Of a stretch of 64,000 nucleotides of DNA, positions 27,401 through 35,569 are shown piece by piece. The position numbers were made by a program, and so were the translations under genes. The DNA is from Lachnospiraceae bacterium A4 (GTDB lineage: Bacteria; Bacillota; Clostridia; Lachnospirales; Lachnospiraceae): the NCBI GenBank assembly GCA_000403215.2, contig KE159527.1, forward strand, positions 107,497-171,496, given 5' to 3'. Numbering within the stretch: the stretch's first letter is position 1; each line of letters opens with the position of its first letter. The notes under the pieces were generated by a model, which was given only the letters and a program-made list of their open reading frames with translations, made no database searches and was not told the origin of the DNA.

Positions 27401-27557
27401 ATGAAGAATACATCAGCCAGCCCTCATCAAAATAATATTCAAGCTGTTCAGGCACCAAGGGGGTGTCATCGTATTCTTGATATCTGAAAAGTGCAATCAC
27501 CATAAAGACTGCAACCAAAACAATTGTTATTTTCGAAAAATTTCGTATAGATTTCAT
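24486..27557 (-). CDS. 7TM hybrid histidine kinase with receiver and Hpt domain
   Basis: A 1023-residue protein. A first membrane helix (about 9-25) and an extracellular beta-rich domain to about 160 are followed by seven hydrophobic helices (about 165-375), the layout of 7TMR-DISM sensors, which often bind carbohydrates. A coiled linker precedes the HisKA motif MSHEIRTPIN with the phospho-His near 430. The ATPase boxes are ILTNAVKYT, DTGIGI and GTGLGMSI. The receiver has its acceptor in IFLDHMMPEMDG near 727. A C-terminal Hpt domain carries VHAMKSLAATIG near 885. Together these form a complete phosphorelay ending in Hpt, presumably passing phosphate to the regulator encoded next. Confidence 0.92.
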   Translation of the reverse strand: MKSIRNFSKITIVLVAVFMVIALFRYQEYDDTPLVPEQLEYYFDEGWLMYSSYSAEKVAVTLPYSGKIQASETIIFENTLSEEYADLTLKFSAENAAVRVLLDGEVLYPQEPQEDTGEGQYYVYIPDITEDDAAERQLCIELTVLEQEREILLGGMIAEINSTFVVGLVGSNLTDIVCCLLIVITAMIMFVLAMIRWYTSQPSRGELYLGLFGLTAGVYSFIGTYTLNLFFDMREAYVIQEYLMLMLPLFLALYFEQNLRSLYPRRFAALLCVVSCNAVIQILLEWLGGWKLVQMADISTAVVGLACVTGIISLLQMKNKSSRYQMALSVLSVFMLLAGEVGKVLLNAFSMYSYATVAGLHGMTSSGMMFTVLHILQISKEYRFDAEEKIRAAELQNKLLEKANKDADLARHEALAANEAKGKFLAQMSHEIRTPINAVLGMDEMILRESKEQNVREYAMDIYTAGQSLLSLINDILDFSKIDSGKMEIVPVEYDISSLIHDLVNMTSQRAADKGLSLEVEADAQIPSRLYGDDVRIRQILINILTNAVKYTHEGTVWLRVHSRVMNETALLYFEVEDTGIGIKAEDLPKLSAEFERIEEDKNRNIEGTGLGMSITIQLLALLGSRLHVESTYGKGSKFYFELEQKIIDDTPIGDFASNVQQMAQDFHYEAALYAPDAKLLVVDDNVVNRKVLRNLLKETAIQVTEAASGAECLQLVQENQFDLIFLDHMMPEMDGVETLHCMKALPEYPCKDTPVVVLTANAVSGAKEAYLSEGFDDFLSKPIVPDKLEAMLLKMLPEALLCTVREPVKKPEAQEAAALPLEELPFVEGLDWNYAWLHLPEYELLAYTVREFYDQIDSAADCLERAYRQCTEEKNPEPYRIQVHAMKSLAATIGIISLSGIARVLESAAKDGRIEVILSMTAIFLEEWRSYRLKLQGVFGIGSTQGKEVTDYSVIRALVEMVRVSMQEMEIDKADECVRQLRDYDFPAEIWQEIQKLAEAVTNLDPEETERLANLLSEKMAG

Positions 27558-27604
27558 CTTATCCTCTGTTTATCTCTTTCGCTTGCATTATATTTTAACT
27601 CTAT

Positions 27605-27886
27605 TTACAGATAGCGAATGTCCTCTTGTTTTATATTTTCCCAATTATCCGATAACATGTTGGACAATGTATCATATGTTATTTCTGCCGGTGCCACTTT
27701 CCAGTGAAACGCACTGGTTGCAGAATAAGGCTTGATCGTAACTGTCTTATGCCTGCTGTCAAAATACAGTCGTTCTATATCGGTACAGATTTCCAGATCA
27801 GCATCACATTCAAGCGCATTTTTGAGCTGCTTCATAAGCCGTTCACTGCGCAGCGCGTCAAACACAAAATCAAAAGTCTTAATCAT
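27605..27886 (-). CDS. Small conserved-looking protein of unknown function
   Basis: A 93-residue soluble protein without a signal peptide, membrane helix or motif I recognise. It is acidic, with alternating hydrophobic residues suggesting a mixed alpha/beta fold. AAGGAG lies about 10 bases before the ATG. It lies 47 bases upstream of the hybrid kinase on the same strand and may be the first gene of that operon. Confidence 0.55.
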   Translation of the reverse strand: MIKTFDFVFDALRSERLMKQLKNALECDADLEICTDIERLYFDSRHKTVTIKPYSATSAFHWKVAPAEITYDTLSNMLSDNWENIKQEDIRYL

Positions 27887-28049
27887 GCCTGCTGTCTCCT
27901 TGATCTTGTATATTTTTTTCGGTATTTGGTTTTAAACATTTCTCTCATTTTAACACATCTAACTTCAACTTTCAATTCCTGTCTTATGCGCCTTCAAGAT
28001 CGCTTTTAACAGATTTTTGGATGAATATATTTTTTTGGAAGGCAACTTA

Positions 28050-28058
28050 TGCTATACT
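28050..28058 (+). promoter_or_regulatory. Extended -10 promoter of the methyltransferase gene
   Basis: TGC-TATACT fits an extended -10 element 29 bases before the ATG. The -35 region is only a T-rich run. The match is partial. Confidence 0.4.
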
Positions 28059-28087
28059 GTTATTGAATATTAAAAGGAGGTCTTAAC

Positions 28088-28960
28088 ATGAATACCATTT
28101 GGTCAGACAATATCCAAAATATCGGTACACTGTATCATTCCCGCACGCTCAGATTTTCTGATACCTATAAAGAAGCTTTTCAAAATGCCTTTTGTATTGG
28201 CAAAAACGCTGGCATTCTTGAAATAGGCTGTGGTCCCGGCGCGCTGACCCAGTCGCTTGCCCGCTGGTATCCTGACGCTGCAATAACTGGTATCGACAGA
28301 GATTCTGCGTTTATTCAATTTGCCGCACAAAAAGCGCCTCAGCTCAAATTCATGGAAGCTGATGCAGCGGCACTGCCCTTTGCGGACAATTCTATTGATG
28401 TGACCATCTCAAATACTGTTCAGGAGCATATCGAGCCGTCAAAGTTTTTTGGAGAACAGTTTCGCGTGTTAAAGCCGGGCGGCATCTGCCTTGTCCTGTC
28501 TGCACGGCGCGGGATTCAGAACACTGCCGGCTGTATTGCTGAGGAAAACAGCTTTGAACAAGAGATCTGGAGCAGAATAGAACAGTTAGACTGCAATATG
28601 ACAGAAAAGTATGCTGTGGGGCAATATGCCATGAGTGAAAGCGCGCTGCCCACTGTCATGGAACGCTACGGTTTCCGCCAAGTTTCCACAGAATATATTG
28701 TCGCAAACCTCACACCGGACAATCCACAAAACTCAAAAGAGCTGGCACATTGCATGATTAATGCCCACCGACAGACCGCGCTTGATGCCGTAAACGCCAT
28801 TCCATACACCGCGCCCGGCGTGGTGAGCGATGTGGAATTAAAGCAGTTAAGGACACGCATCAATGAAAAATATGATCAACGCATTGCACTGTATAATGAG
28901 GGGATTAAACAGTGGGATACGAGTATATCACTGACAATGGTGCTTCGTGGGGTGAAGTAA
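28088..28960 (+). CDS. Class I SAM-dependent methyltransferase
   Basis: A 290-residue protein. Motif I ILEIGCGPGALTQSLA (near 43-58) and the acidic residue after strand 2 (TGIDRDS) bind S-adenosylmethionine. EADAAALPFADNSID and VLKPGG are the later motifs of the Methyltransf_11 group. The substrate cannot be read; the last 80 residues are specific to this protein. AAAGGAGG precedes the ATG. A decayed glycerate kinase follows 12 bases downstream, suggesting the two were once one operon. Confidence 0.85.
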   Translation: MNTIWSDNIQNIGTLYHSRTLRFSDTYKEAFQNAFCIGKNAGILEIGCGPGALTQSLARWYPDAAITGIDRDSAFIQFAAQKAPQLKFMEADAAALPFADNSIDVTISNTVQEHIEPSKFFGEQFRVLKPGGICLVLSARRGIQNTAGCIAEENSFEQEIWSRIEQLDCNMTEKYAVGQYAMSESALPTVMERYGFRQVSTEYIVANLTPDNPQNSKELAHCMINAHRQTALDAVNAIPYTAPGVVSDVELKQLRTRINEKYDQRIALYNEGIKQWDTSISLTMVLRGVK

Positions 28961-28972
28961 GGGAGAATCATC

Positions 28973-29582
28973 ATGAACATCGTCATTGCAATGGATTCTT
29001 TTAAGGGCAGCCTGTCCTCTATCGAGGCCGGAACTGTCATCAAAAATACGATCGAAAAAGTTATGCCTGATGCGGACGTGCGCGTCTGTCCGCTCGCCGA
29101 CGGCGGCGAGGGCACGGTGGAGGCACTTACCCTCGGAATGGGCGGTGCACTGGAAACAATCACTGTGACAGGACCTCTTGGAAAACCTGTGAAATGCGTC
29201 TATGGAATCCTTGCGGACAGCCAGACTGCAATTATTGAGATGTCTGGCGCCGCAGGGATTACACTTGTTCAATCCCTCTGGGCGCAAAAGGTTTACAGAA
29301 GCTTTGCTCCATCACCGACACTTCTGTCCTTCCAGCACTCAAAGCGTGCTCTTTTCAAATCGCCTGTGATGTGACCAATCCGTTGTGCGGCACGCAAGGA
29401 TGCAGCACAGTATTTGGACCGCAAAAAGGAGCTGATGCCGCCATGATTGCCCAGATGGACCAGTGGTTAGCCCATTACGCAGTGCTTACCGCACAAAAAT
29501 ACCCTCATGCAGACGCAAACCGGGCTGGAACAGGCGCCGCCGGCGGCTTAGGCTTTGCCTTCCTCTCTTATATGAGTTCTCA
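28973..29582 (+). pseudogene. Glycerate kinase pseudogene with internal deletion and lost C terminus
   Basis: The N-terminal part (MNIVIAMDSFKGSLS, CPLADGGEGTVEAL, EMSGAAGITLV) is a normal glycerate kinase start. Homology then jumps, with a change of frame near 29280, to a later region: GAKGLQKLCSITDTS, ACDVTNPLCGTQGCS, VFGPQKGA and RAGTGAAGGLGFAF. About 50 codons, including the expected GIGGSATNDGG-type motif, are missing, and the frame is shifted. Homology stops at FLSY near 29582, so the C-terminal third is also absent. The product cannot be functional. An Rpn-family gene follows closely. Confidence 0.9.
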
Positions 29583-29737
29583 TTTGCATCACCCTCCTTT
29601 GTCCATATATTTCCGTACTCTGTACAGATTTATTATGTAATCAGAGACTACATTGGATTCGGAGGGCTAACCGCCTACCGTTATGACAGTACCCATGAGG
29701 GCATTATAACCTGCAATTTTACCAAAGGATTAAAACA

Positions 29738-30613
29738 TTGAAAACCAAACGAAAGGAATTACACATAGACCCTATGAACAATTTTCTAATGAAACCCAAA
29801 ATTGATTTCGCCTTCAAGGAAATCATGAACGACGAAAAAGCCCGCACCGGATTTCTGGCTGCTGTGCTACATCTGGACCCGGCAGACATCAAATCAACCC
29901 GTATACTCAACCCATATTTGCGGCAGGCACATGCAGATGATAAGCTTGGCATTCTCGATGTCAGGATTCTCATGAATGACGATACAGAGATTGACACCGA
30001 AATCCAGCTCTCTGAATTAAAGATATGGTCTGACCGCTCCCTGTTCTATGCTGCTAAGATGTACACAGACCAGATCAAGTCGGGACAGAAATATAATGTG
30101 TTTAAAAGATGTGTAAGCATCAGTATCCTCGACTTCGTACTATTCGAAGGTGAGAACGAGTTTTACTCCTGCTTCCACATCTTAGAGGATACACGCCACT
30201 TCAAGTACACGGACAAGATGGAGTTCCATGTCATAGAACTGCCAAAGCTTGCTCCAGCACTGAAAGAAAACAGCAGCCGTGTCGAGTTGTGGGCTAAATT
30301 TATCAACGCCGAAGAAACGGAGGAATTTAACATGATTGCTGAAAAAGACCCTTATATCAAAAGTGCCTATGACCAGTTGCAGCGAATCAGCCAAGATGAA
30401 CAGAAACGTCTGGAATACGAAGCGAGAGAGAAAGCCATCCTTGATTACAATCAAGGCATGTTTGAAGCAGCGCAGCGCGGTGAGCAGCGCGGCATCAGAA
30501 ACACCGCACGCAACTTTCTCTCGCTGGGCGTTGATATTCATATCATTGCAGAAGCAACCCATTTGTCTATTGCAGAAATCGAAGCTTTAAAAAATGAAAT
30601 AAATTCAGACTAA
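29738..30613 (+). CDS. Rpn-family PD-(D/E)XK nuclease (transposase-like)
   Basis: A 291-residue protein with the family signature MKPKIDFAFKEIM, a nuclease core LGILDVRIL followed by EIDTEIQ (D and ExQ), and a SLFYAAKMYTDQIKSGQKY stretch. The charged tail contains EYEAREKAILDYN. I use a TTG start at 29738 because AAAGGA lies 8 bases upstream; the alternative ATG at 29774 has no good site. The stretch 29583-29737 between the glycerate kinase remnant and this gene has one open frame (GGLTAYRYDSTHEG) that may be more debris. Like the Rpn gene at 6219 it borders a broken gene. Confidence 0.85.
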   Translation: MKTKRKELHIDPMNNFLMKPKIDFAFKEIMNDEKARTGFLAAVLHLDPADIKSTRILNPYLRQAHADDKLGILDVRILMNDDTEIDTEIQLSELKIWSDRSLFYAAKMYTDQIKSGQKYNVFKRCVSISILDFVLFEGENEFYSCFHILEDTRHFKYTDKMEFHVIELPKLAPALKENSSRVELWAKFINAEETEEFNMIAEKDPYIKSAYDQLQRISQDEQKRLEYEAREKAILDYNQGMFEAAQRGEQRGIRNTARNFLSLGVDIHIIAEATHLSIAEIEALKNEINSD

Positions 30614-30656
30614 TTGCAATATCACAATGTACACTCTTCCTCTACTCTGGGTGTCC

Positions 30657-30760
30657 GTGTGCAAATCAAGTAGGGAAATGACCTTCTCCCCTTCTCCCGC
30701 GCCGGACGTCCGTCAGCTTCTGCTGACATTGTTCCTTGGGACGCCCGTGTGCATAAAAGG
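30657..30760 (+). repeat. Short dispersed repeat, copy 1
   Basis: Two motifs, GTGTGCAAATCAAGTAGGG at 30657 and CCCGTGTGCATAAAAGG near 30744, lie about 65 bases apart. Both recur in the same order, closer together, at 38421-38470. The rest of the gap 30614-30826 has no gene or other recognised feature. Confidence 0.5.
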
Positions 30761-30826
30761 GCATCTATGCTCGCAACATAAATGCCCGAAGATAACCTCT
30801 ATGATTCCGCTTTGCAAAATCTCACA

Positions 30827-32473
30827 CTATCCAGCATAAGGCACCATCTCAAAATATTCATTCTCTGACAAACCATCTATCAAAAGCTGCCACTGTTCAT
30901 CGTCGCGCACATAGCTGATTGTGCCTGTCTCGCCTGTATCCAGCCTAAAGTACGCAGTCCCCGCATTGTCTGTTCCAGTAATCTTGAGCACACTGCCCAC
31001 AGGGATTGTCGTCTCTGCCCCCGCCAAAGTCACCGGCAAGTCTTTTACCACTTTCAGCTCAAAGGCCGTATCGACCGCAAACACTTCCTCTGTCTGAAGC
31101 AGCTTTCCTTCCTTTGTCAACTGATACTTCATACTGCCCACATAGGTACCAAGCACATCTAGGTGCATATACAGACTAAGCGTATCTGTTCCCAGATAAA
31201 ATTTGTCAGATGTACCTGAGTATCCACCCTCAAAGGACGCTCCCTCCAGCTTGTCACATGCCCGCACGTTCCCATCTGTGACTTCATACACATATGTCAC
31301 AAAATCATCCGATGCGTAATCACAGTAAAACACCAGAAAGCTGCGCCCATCTGCGCGTTTTACCGCATATCCCATTACAAAGCGGCTAAATTCCCCGACC
31401 GTCTCGCTGGAATCTCCTGACACCACTGTCACTTCTGTCTCTCCATATTCCTCATTATACGCAGAGACAAGCATCACCTTGCCATCTATGCCCAAAAGCC
31501 TTGAGATATCCTCATTCTCCTTCACGCGCGCTACCATGCTGCTGCATGGGCTAGTGTACTCCTCTTTGAGATATTCAGCAAACACATCATAGGGCAGCGT
31601 CACAGACGGCGCACCTGTCGCATACGGCGCAACGCTGTATGGATTATATTGTATCACGATTCCTGTGTTGTCCAAATACCAGCACGCCGGCGTCTCGCCA
31701 AACGTATCCTCCTTCACGACCTCTCTATATTCTGGGAAAAGTCCGTCCCCGTAATTTTCCTCTAGTTCTGCGGTGAGATAACTGACGGCCTTGTCATAAA
31801 ATCCCTCTGCATCGCTCAACATATCTTCAAGCTGCATTTTTTTGCCGCTTTTCACATCAAACGTTGCACCGTCAAAGTCATAGTTTCCGTGCGCTCCGCC
31901 TTCATAACTGTCATAAATACAGCAAAAACTGGCAACACGGTTATCAATCCTGTACGCCACAACATTTTCATGATGATAATAGTTGCTAAAATAATAACCA
32001 AAATCTTTCTCTGATTGATAATGCTCTTTGGCTGATTGCAGCAATCCTTCATAGCCCTTCGTTAGCCCGTCCCACTGCGCGGACAGCGCGGCATTCAGCG
32101 CATCGAACCCATTTTCTTCCACTGTGACTTTGTCAGCAGTGACTGTCAGCAGCAAAGTTTCGCCATCGTCTGTGTACCATTCTTTTTTCTCTGTTGTGAT
32201 CCCAATCGCTGGGAGGTGTTCGCCAGTTTGTGTCTGCTTCGATGCTTCGCTGTCCAAAGCTTCATTGTTCATATCATCATGATTTGCAGCATCATTGTCC
32301 AGCTCATTGGTACTGATTCTTTCAGTTTCTGAAGTCCTGTTTTCAGCAGTTTCATCTGGTATCTGTAACTCCTGTGCGAGCTCTGAATCCGGCTCTGCGC
32401 CCTGACCTGCGCCGCACCCTCCCATGATAAAGCCTGACAAAATCCATGCAGTGCACCATAGTTTCTTTTTCAT
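30827..32473 (-). CDS. Lipoprotein with RsiV-like (DUF3298/DUF4163) domain
   Basis: A 548-residue protein with a lipoprotein signal peptide: KKK, a hydrophobic stretch, and lipobox IMGGC at Cys20. An acidic, Asn/Ser-rich linker follows to about 90. Residues about 95-310 have the order of the RsiV/PdaC-like domain (YYFSNYYH, YEGGAHGNYDFDGATFDVKSGKKM, a following DML helix), found in anti-sigma factor RsiV and other surface proteins. A second half of about 230 residues, with an SH3-like C terminus, is unassigned. It should be anchored to the outer face of the membrane. The role is unknown; a lysozyme- or peptidoglycan-related function is possible. GGAG precedes the ATG. Confidence 0.7.
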   Translation of the reverse strand: MKKKLWCTAWILSGFIMGGCGAGQGAEPDSELAQELQIPDETAENRTSETERISTNELDNDAANHDDMNNEALDSEASKQTQTGEHLPAIGITTEKKEWYTDDGETLLLTVTADKVTVEENGFDALNAALSAQWDGLTKGYEGLLQSAKEHYQSEKDFGYYFSNYYHHENVVAYRIDNRVASFCCIYDSYEGGAHGNYDFDGATFDVKSGKKMQLEDMLSDAEGFYDKAVSYLTAELEENYGDGLFPEYREVVKEDTFGETPACWYLDNTGIVIQYNPYSVAPYATGAPSVTLPYDVFAEYLKEEYTSPCSSMVARVKENEDISRLLGIDGKVMLVSAYNEEYGETEVTVVSGDSSETVGEFSRFVMGYAVKRADGRSFLVFYCDYASDDFVTYVYEVTDGNVRACDKLEGASFEGGYSGTSDKFYLGTDTLSLYMHLDVLGTYVGSMKYQLTKEGKLLQTEEVFAVDTAFELKVVKDLPVTLAGAETTIPVGSVLKITGTDNAGTAYFRLDTGETGTISYVRDDEQWQLLIDGLSENEYFEMVPYAG

Positions 32474-32534
32474 AATCTATCCCTTTCTCCTCTAAATTTC
32501 CGCTTCACTCCTGCAAATTGGCCGCCATAAACAA

Positions 32535-32566
32535 GCAGGCACCTGCGCGCCCATGCAAGTGCCTGC
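32535..32566 (-). terminator. Probable terminator of the nitroreductase gene
   Basis: Hairpin of GCAGGCAC and GTGCCTGC arms extended by a TGC/GCA pair around a short loop, followed on the minus strand by TTGTTTAT. It lies between the nitroreductase stop and the lipoprotein start. The T run is interrupted. Confidence 0.5.
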
Positions 32567-32706
32567 ATAACGAATTGTCTTATTTTGACACAAAATTACC
32601 TGAACTGCCAACTGTCATCCATATGCGTCCAGCATTCCTCTGACTTTAAATCTGCCTGAACGCTTCTATTCCCTCTGGCTGGCACGTGAAAAATACGCAT
32701 ATCTGG

Positions 32707-33249
32707 CTACACAAATTTTACCAGCTCCTCCACATTCTTTCTCTTAGGCGCAGCCGGCTCCTCGTCCGCATAGCCCACTGCCACGAGCGCCGCTACTTTC
32801 TGCCCTTCCTCGATGCCGATAATATCAGCGACTTTCGCCTCATCAAAAATGCCGAGAATCACAGTGCCTACTCCTTTTTCATGGGCGGCAAGGCAGAAGG
32901 TCTGTGTCGCAAGCCCCGCGTCAAACACTTCCCAGCGGTCCTCTTTTGAGGTCGTGTAAGAGCCGTCGCGCTCAAAACCGCTTCTGCCATGAATCATGCT
33001 GACTACAACAAGCGAAGCACAGCCCTTGATGATACCGTTATTGTGCTCAAAACCAAGCGTTGCCTCCTCTGCGAGTTTTGCCTTGATATCCGCATTTTCC
33101 ACAACGACATATCTCGTCACCTGCGTATTTTTCCAAGAGGGTGCAAAGGACGCCGCCGACACGATTTCCTGCATTACCTCGTGAGGTACCTGCTCTGCTT
33201 TAAACTTTCGAATACTTCTCCTTGTCTCGATGCACTTGATTGTTTCCAT
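32707..33249 (-). CDS. Nitroreductase-family FMN protein
   Basis: A 180-residue protein of the NADH oxidase/nitroreductase family. The N-terminal ETRRSIRKF binds the FMN phosphate, APSWKNTQ is the typical second motif, and GVGTVILGIFDE with VAVGYADEEPAAPKRK near the C terminus completes the fold. These enzymes use NAD(P)H to reduce quinones or nitro groups; the physiological substrate is not evident. GAGGT precedes the ATG. It is downstream of the sufCB-type genes on the same strand, about 90 bases away. Confidence 0.88.
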   Translation of the reverse strand: METIKCIETRRSIRKFKAEQVPHEVMQEIVSAASFAPSWKNTQVTRYVVVENADIKAKLAEEATLGFEHNNGIIKGCASLVVVSMIHGRSGFERDGSYTTSKEDRWEVFDAGLATQTFCLAAHEKGVGTVILGIFDEAKVADIIGIEEGQKVAALVAVGYADEEPAAPKRKNVEELVKFV

Positions 33250-33337
33250 AGTACTACCTCGCTTTCTTTTGTTTTTGGTCTTATTAGTTTATCTGTATTC
33301 TGTTATCGCGCTCTTGTCTCATTTTGTGCATGGCAGG

Positions 33338-34255
33338 CTATTTCAAAAATCCGTTTACAATCTGCTCCTCTGCCTCTGCCTCTGTCAGTCCCAGCGTCAT
33401 CAGTTTAATCAACTGCTCACCCGCGATTTTTCCGATTGCCGCCTCGTGAATCAGGCTTGCATCAAGGCTGTTTGCCGTAATCTCCGGTATCGCGCGCACC
33501 ACCGCATTGTCCATAATAATCGCGTCGCACTCGGAATGCCCTGCACACTTGTTGTTGCCATTAATATGAGAGTAAAAGGTCTGCTCGGAGGAATCCTTTG
33601 CCACAGAACGCGAAATCACGTTTGTGCTCGAGTCCTCGCCGTCCAAATCCACATAAAAATTTGTCGTCGCCTTCTGTCTGCCATGTGTCATTAGCTTTTC
33701 TTTGATGACAAGCTGTGCACCCTTTCCAAGCTTTGCCCTCGTCACCCTGTCTGTGGAGTCTACCCCCCGGATTTGAACCGTATCCATCTCCATGTAGCTG
33801 TCCTCGTCCAGATTGACGATTGTCTCCGGATTCATCACACGCTCTCCAGTGCCCTCACCAGAACCATAGTGCTTCTCTACATACCGCACCTTCGAATTTT
33901 TTCCGATAAAAAAGGAATGAATGCCGCTGTGTTCACTGGTCTTGTCACCGCCGTTGTGAATGCCGCAGCCTGCCACAATCGTGACATCACAGTCCTCTCC
34001 AATATGAAAGTCATTGTACACCAGCTCTTTGAGTCCCGTCTGTGTCATCAGCACAGGAATATGCACACTTTCCTTTTTGGTGCCGGGCTTGATGAAAATA
34101 TCAATTCCCGGCTGGTCCTCTTTGGGGACAATCTCAATATGCTCTGTGGACTGCCTGCCTGCCGGTTCACCGTTTGCGCGGATGTTGTAAGCGCCTGCGG
34201 GCACTTCATGCAGCCCCGCCACCTGCATCAGCAATGTTTTCTGAAGCTCATCCAT
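33338..34255 (-). CDS. sufB: SufB/SufD-family Fe-S assembly scaffold (SmsB-like)
   Basis: A 305-residue SufBD protein, shorter than the classical SufB of about 470 residues. It contains the beta-helix core with repeats such as VTIVAGCGIHNGG and GKGAQLVIKEKL, a GNNKCAGHSECDAIIMD motif with cysteine and aspartate for cluster building, and an HEAAIGKIAGEQL C-terminal signature. I start it at the ATG at 34255, whose GGAGGG site lies inside the end of sufC; the two reading frames overlap by 8 bases. With SufC alone and no SufD, SufS or SufU nearby, this is the minimal two-component SufBC/SMS arrangement known from archaea and anaerobes. Confidence 0.9.
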   Translation of the reverse strand: MDELQKTLLMQVAGLHEVPAGAYNIRANGEPAGRQSTEHIEIVPKEDQPGIDIFIKPGTKKESVHIPVLMTQTGLKELVYNDFHIGEDCDVTIVAGCGIHNGGDKTSEHSGIHSFFIGKNSKVRYVEKHYGSGEGTGERVMNPETIVNLDEDSYMEMDTVQIRGVDSTDRVTRAKLGKGAQLVIKEKLMTHGRQKATTNFYVDLDGEDSSTNVISRSVAKDSSEQTFYSHINGNNKCAGHSECDAIIMDNAVVRAIPEITANSLDASLIHEAAIGKIAGEQLIKLMTLGLTEAEAEEQIVNGFLK

Positions 34256-34976
34256 GTATACACCCTCCTGCATTATGTCTGCACTCAAGATTTCCGTCTA
34301 ATAATTTGGGCAGAATCTCTGCCTTCGACCCGATCTCCTGAATCTCGCCGTTTGCAATCACCACAATTTTGTCTGCAATCTCGAGAATGCGTTCCTGATG
34401 CGAGATAATCACGATATTTCCCTGTGTCTTGTCGTGCATTTTTTCAAACACCTTGATTAAATTCTGAAAACTCCACAGGTCAATTCCTGCCTCCGGCTCG
34501 TCAAACACTGACAGCTTCATCCCTCTGGCAATGACCGTCGCGATCTCAATCCGCTTGAGCTCTCCGCCGGACAGACTGGCGTTTACCTCCCGGTTGATGT
34601 AATCCCGCGCACAAAGCCCCACCTCTGCGAGATATTTACATGCGCCTTCTACGCTGAGGTTCTCCCTCGCCGCCAGCCGGATAAGATCAAGCACTGTGAT
34701 TCCCTTGAACCGCACTGGCTGCTGGAAGGCAAAGCTGATGCCCAGATTTGCCCGCTCTGTGATGGACAGCTCTGTGATGTCCTGCCCCTCAAAGAAAATC
34801 CGCCCCTCCGTCGGCTGTATAATTCCTGCTATCATCTTTGCGAGGGTCGATTTGCCGCCGCCGTTTGGCCCTGTGATTGCCGTAAACCGGTCATTAATCT
34901 TTAGGTTGATATGATTCAATATATCTTTACCATTCCCATCATCAACATGGTAGGATATATCTTTTAATTCTAGCAC
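34248..34976 (-). CDS. sufC: SufC ATPase of the minimal Fe-S assembly system (SmsC-like)
   Basis: A 242-residue ABC ATPase. Walker A is TGPNGGGKST, the Q-loop is FAFQQPVRF, the signature is LSGGELKR, Walker B is LSVFDEPEAGID, and the switch histidine is in IISHQER. PEAGID rather than LDEPTSGLD and the FQQP stretch mark it as SufC. The start codon is GTG with AGGAGG 9 bases upstream. It powers cluster assembly on the SufB-type scaffold encoded next, with which it overlaps, so the two are translationally coupled. Confidence 0.92.
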   Translation of the reverse strand: MLELKDISYHVDDGNGKDILNHINLKINDRFTAITGPNGGGKSTLAKMIAGIIQPTEGRIFFEGQDITELSITERANLGISFAFQQPVRFKGITVLDLIRLAARENLSVEGACKYLAEVGLCARDYINREVNASLSGGELKRIEIATVIARGMKLSVFDEPEAGIDLWSFQNLIKVFEKMHDKTQGNIVIISHQERILEIADKIVVIANGEIQEIGSKAEILPKLLDGNLECRHNAGGCIHG

Positions 34977-35109
34977 GTATCCGCGCCTCCTCTCCTGATG
35001 CCTCTAAGGAACTATTGCAGCTATCGGCGTTCTTGCTTGCTGAACAGCTCCTAATTTATTATACGCTCTTACAGTATAACCAATATTTGACAAAAAAGCG
35101 ACTGTTTTC

Positions 35110-35541
35110 TTAAATTTTCATATGAATATTTGACAAGTGCTCCTCATTCAAATTCACCAGCTTCATGCGTTCCATGTCCAGCCTTCTGTAAAAGCAGTTA
35201 TTTGCCACGCCTTGATAGGAGGTATGGCAGATATTACCATTTAGGGGTCTGACTTTATATACGAGCGAATTTTGCTCGCAGTTGACAAAAATCTCTGCCA
35301 GCTCAAACTCATTTCCTGAAGTTTTACCCTTGTGCCACAGCTCATTGCGCGAGGTACTCCAAAGCACCAGACGGCGCAGTCTGACGGACTCTAACATTGC
35401 CTGCTCGTTGGTATAAGCCACAAGAATGACTTCGTTTGTATCTGCATTCTGAACCGCGACAGGAATCACCTCCTGCCCAGACATACTTTTTATTTTTTGA
35501 AAATCCAGTTTTAATTCATCGGTCTCTTCGATATAGCCCAT
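35110..35541 (-). CDS. HisI-like protein with altered metal site
   Basis: A 143-residue protein resembling phosphoribosyl-AMP cyclohydrolase (HisI), which opens the purine ring in histidine synthesis. Conserved parts are VILVAYTNEQAM, ELWHKGKTSGN and the three zinc cysteines (NCE, ICHT, NNCF). The usual DCDxD that binds magnesium is changed to NCEQN, and the spacing between the last two cysteines is 11 instead of 7. No other his genes are nearby. It may be a zinc-retaining relative with another substrate, or a diverged second copy. Confidence 0.65.
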   Translation of the reverse strand: MGYIEETDELKLDFQKIKSMSGQEVIPVAVQNADTNEVILVAYTNEQAMLESVRLRRLVLWSTSRNELWHKGKTSGNEFELAEIFVNCEQNSLVYKVRPLNGNICHTSYQGVANNCFYRRLDMERMKLVNLNEEHLSNIHMKI

Positions 35542-35569
35542 TGTAAATACCTCTCTTCATCTATCGTTC

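Noticed and set aside
29583-29737. Possible short gene between the glycerate kinase remnant and Rpn gene
   Set aside because: A frame reads GGLTAYRYDSTHEG but has no start site and no family; recorded only as possible debris.
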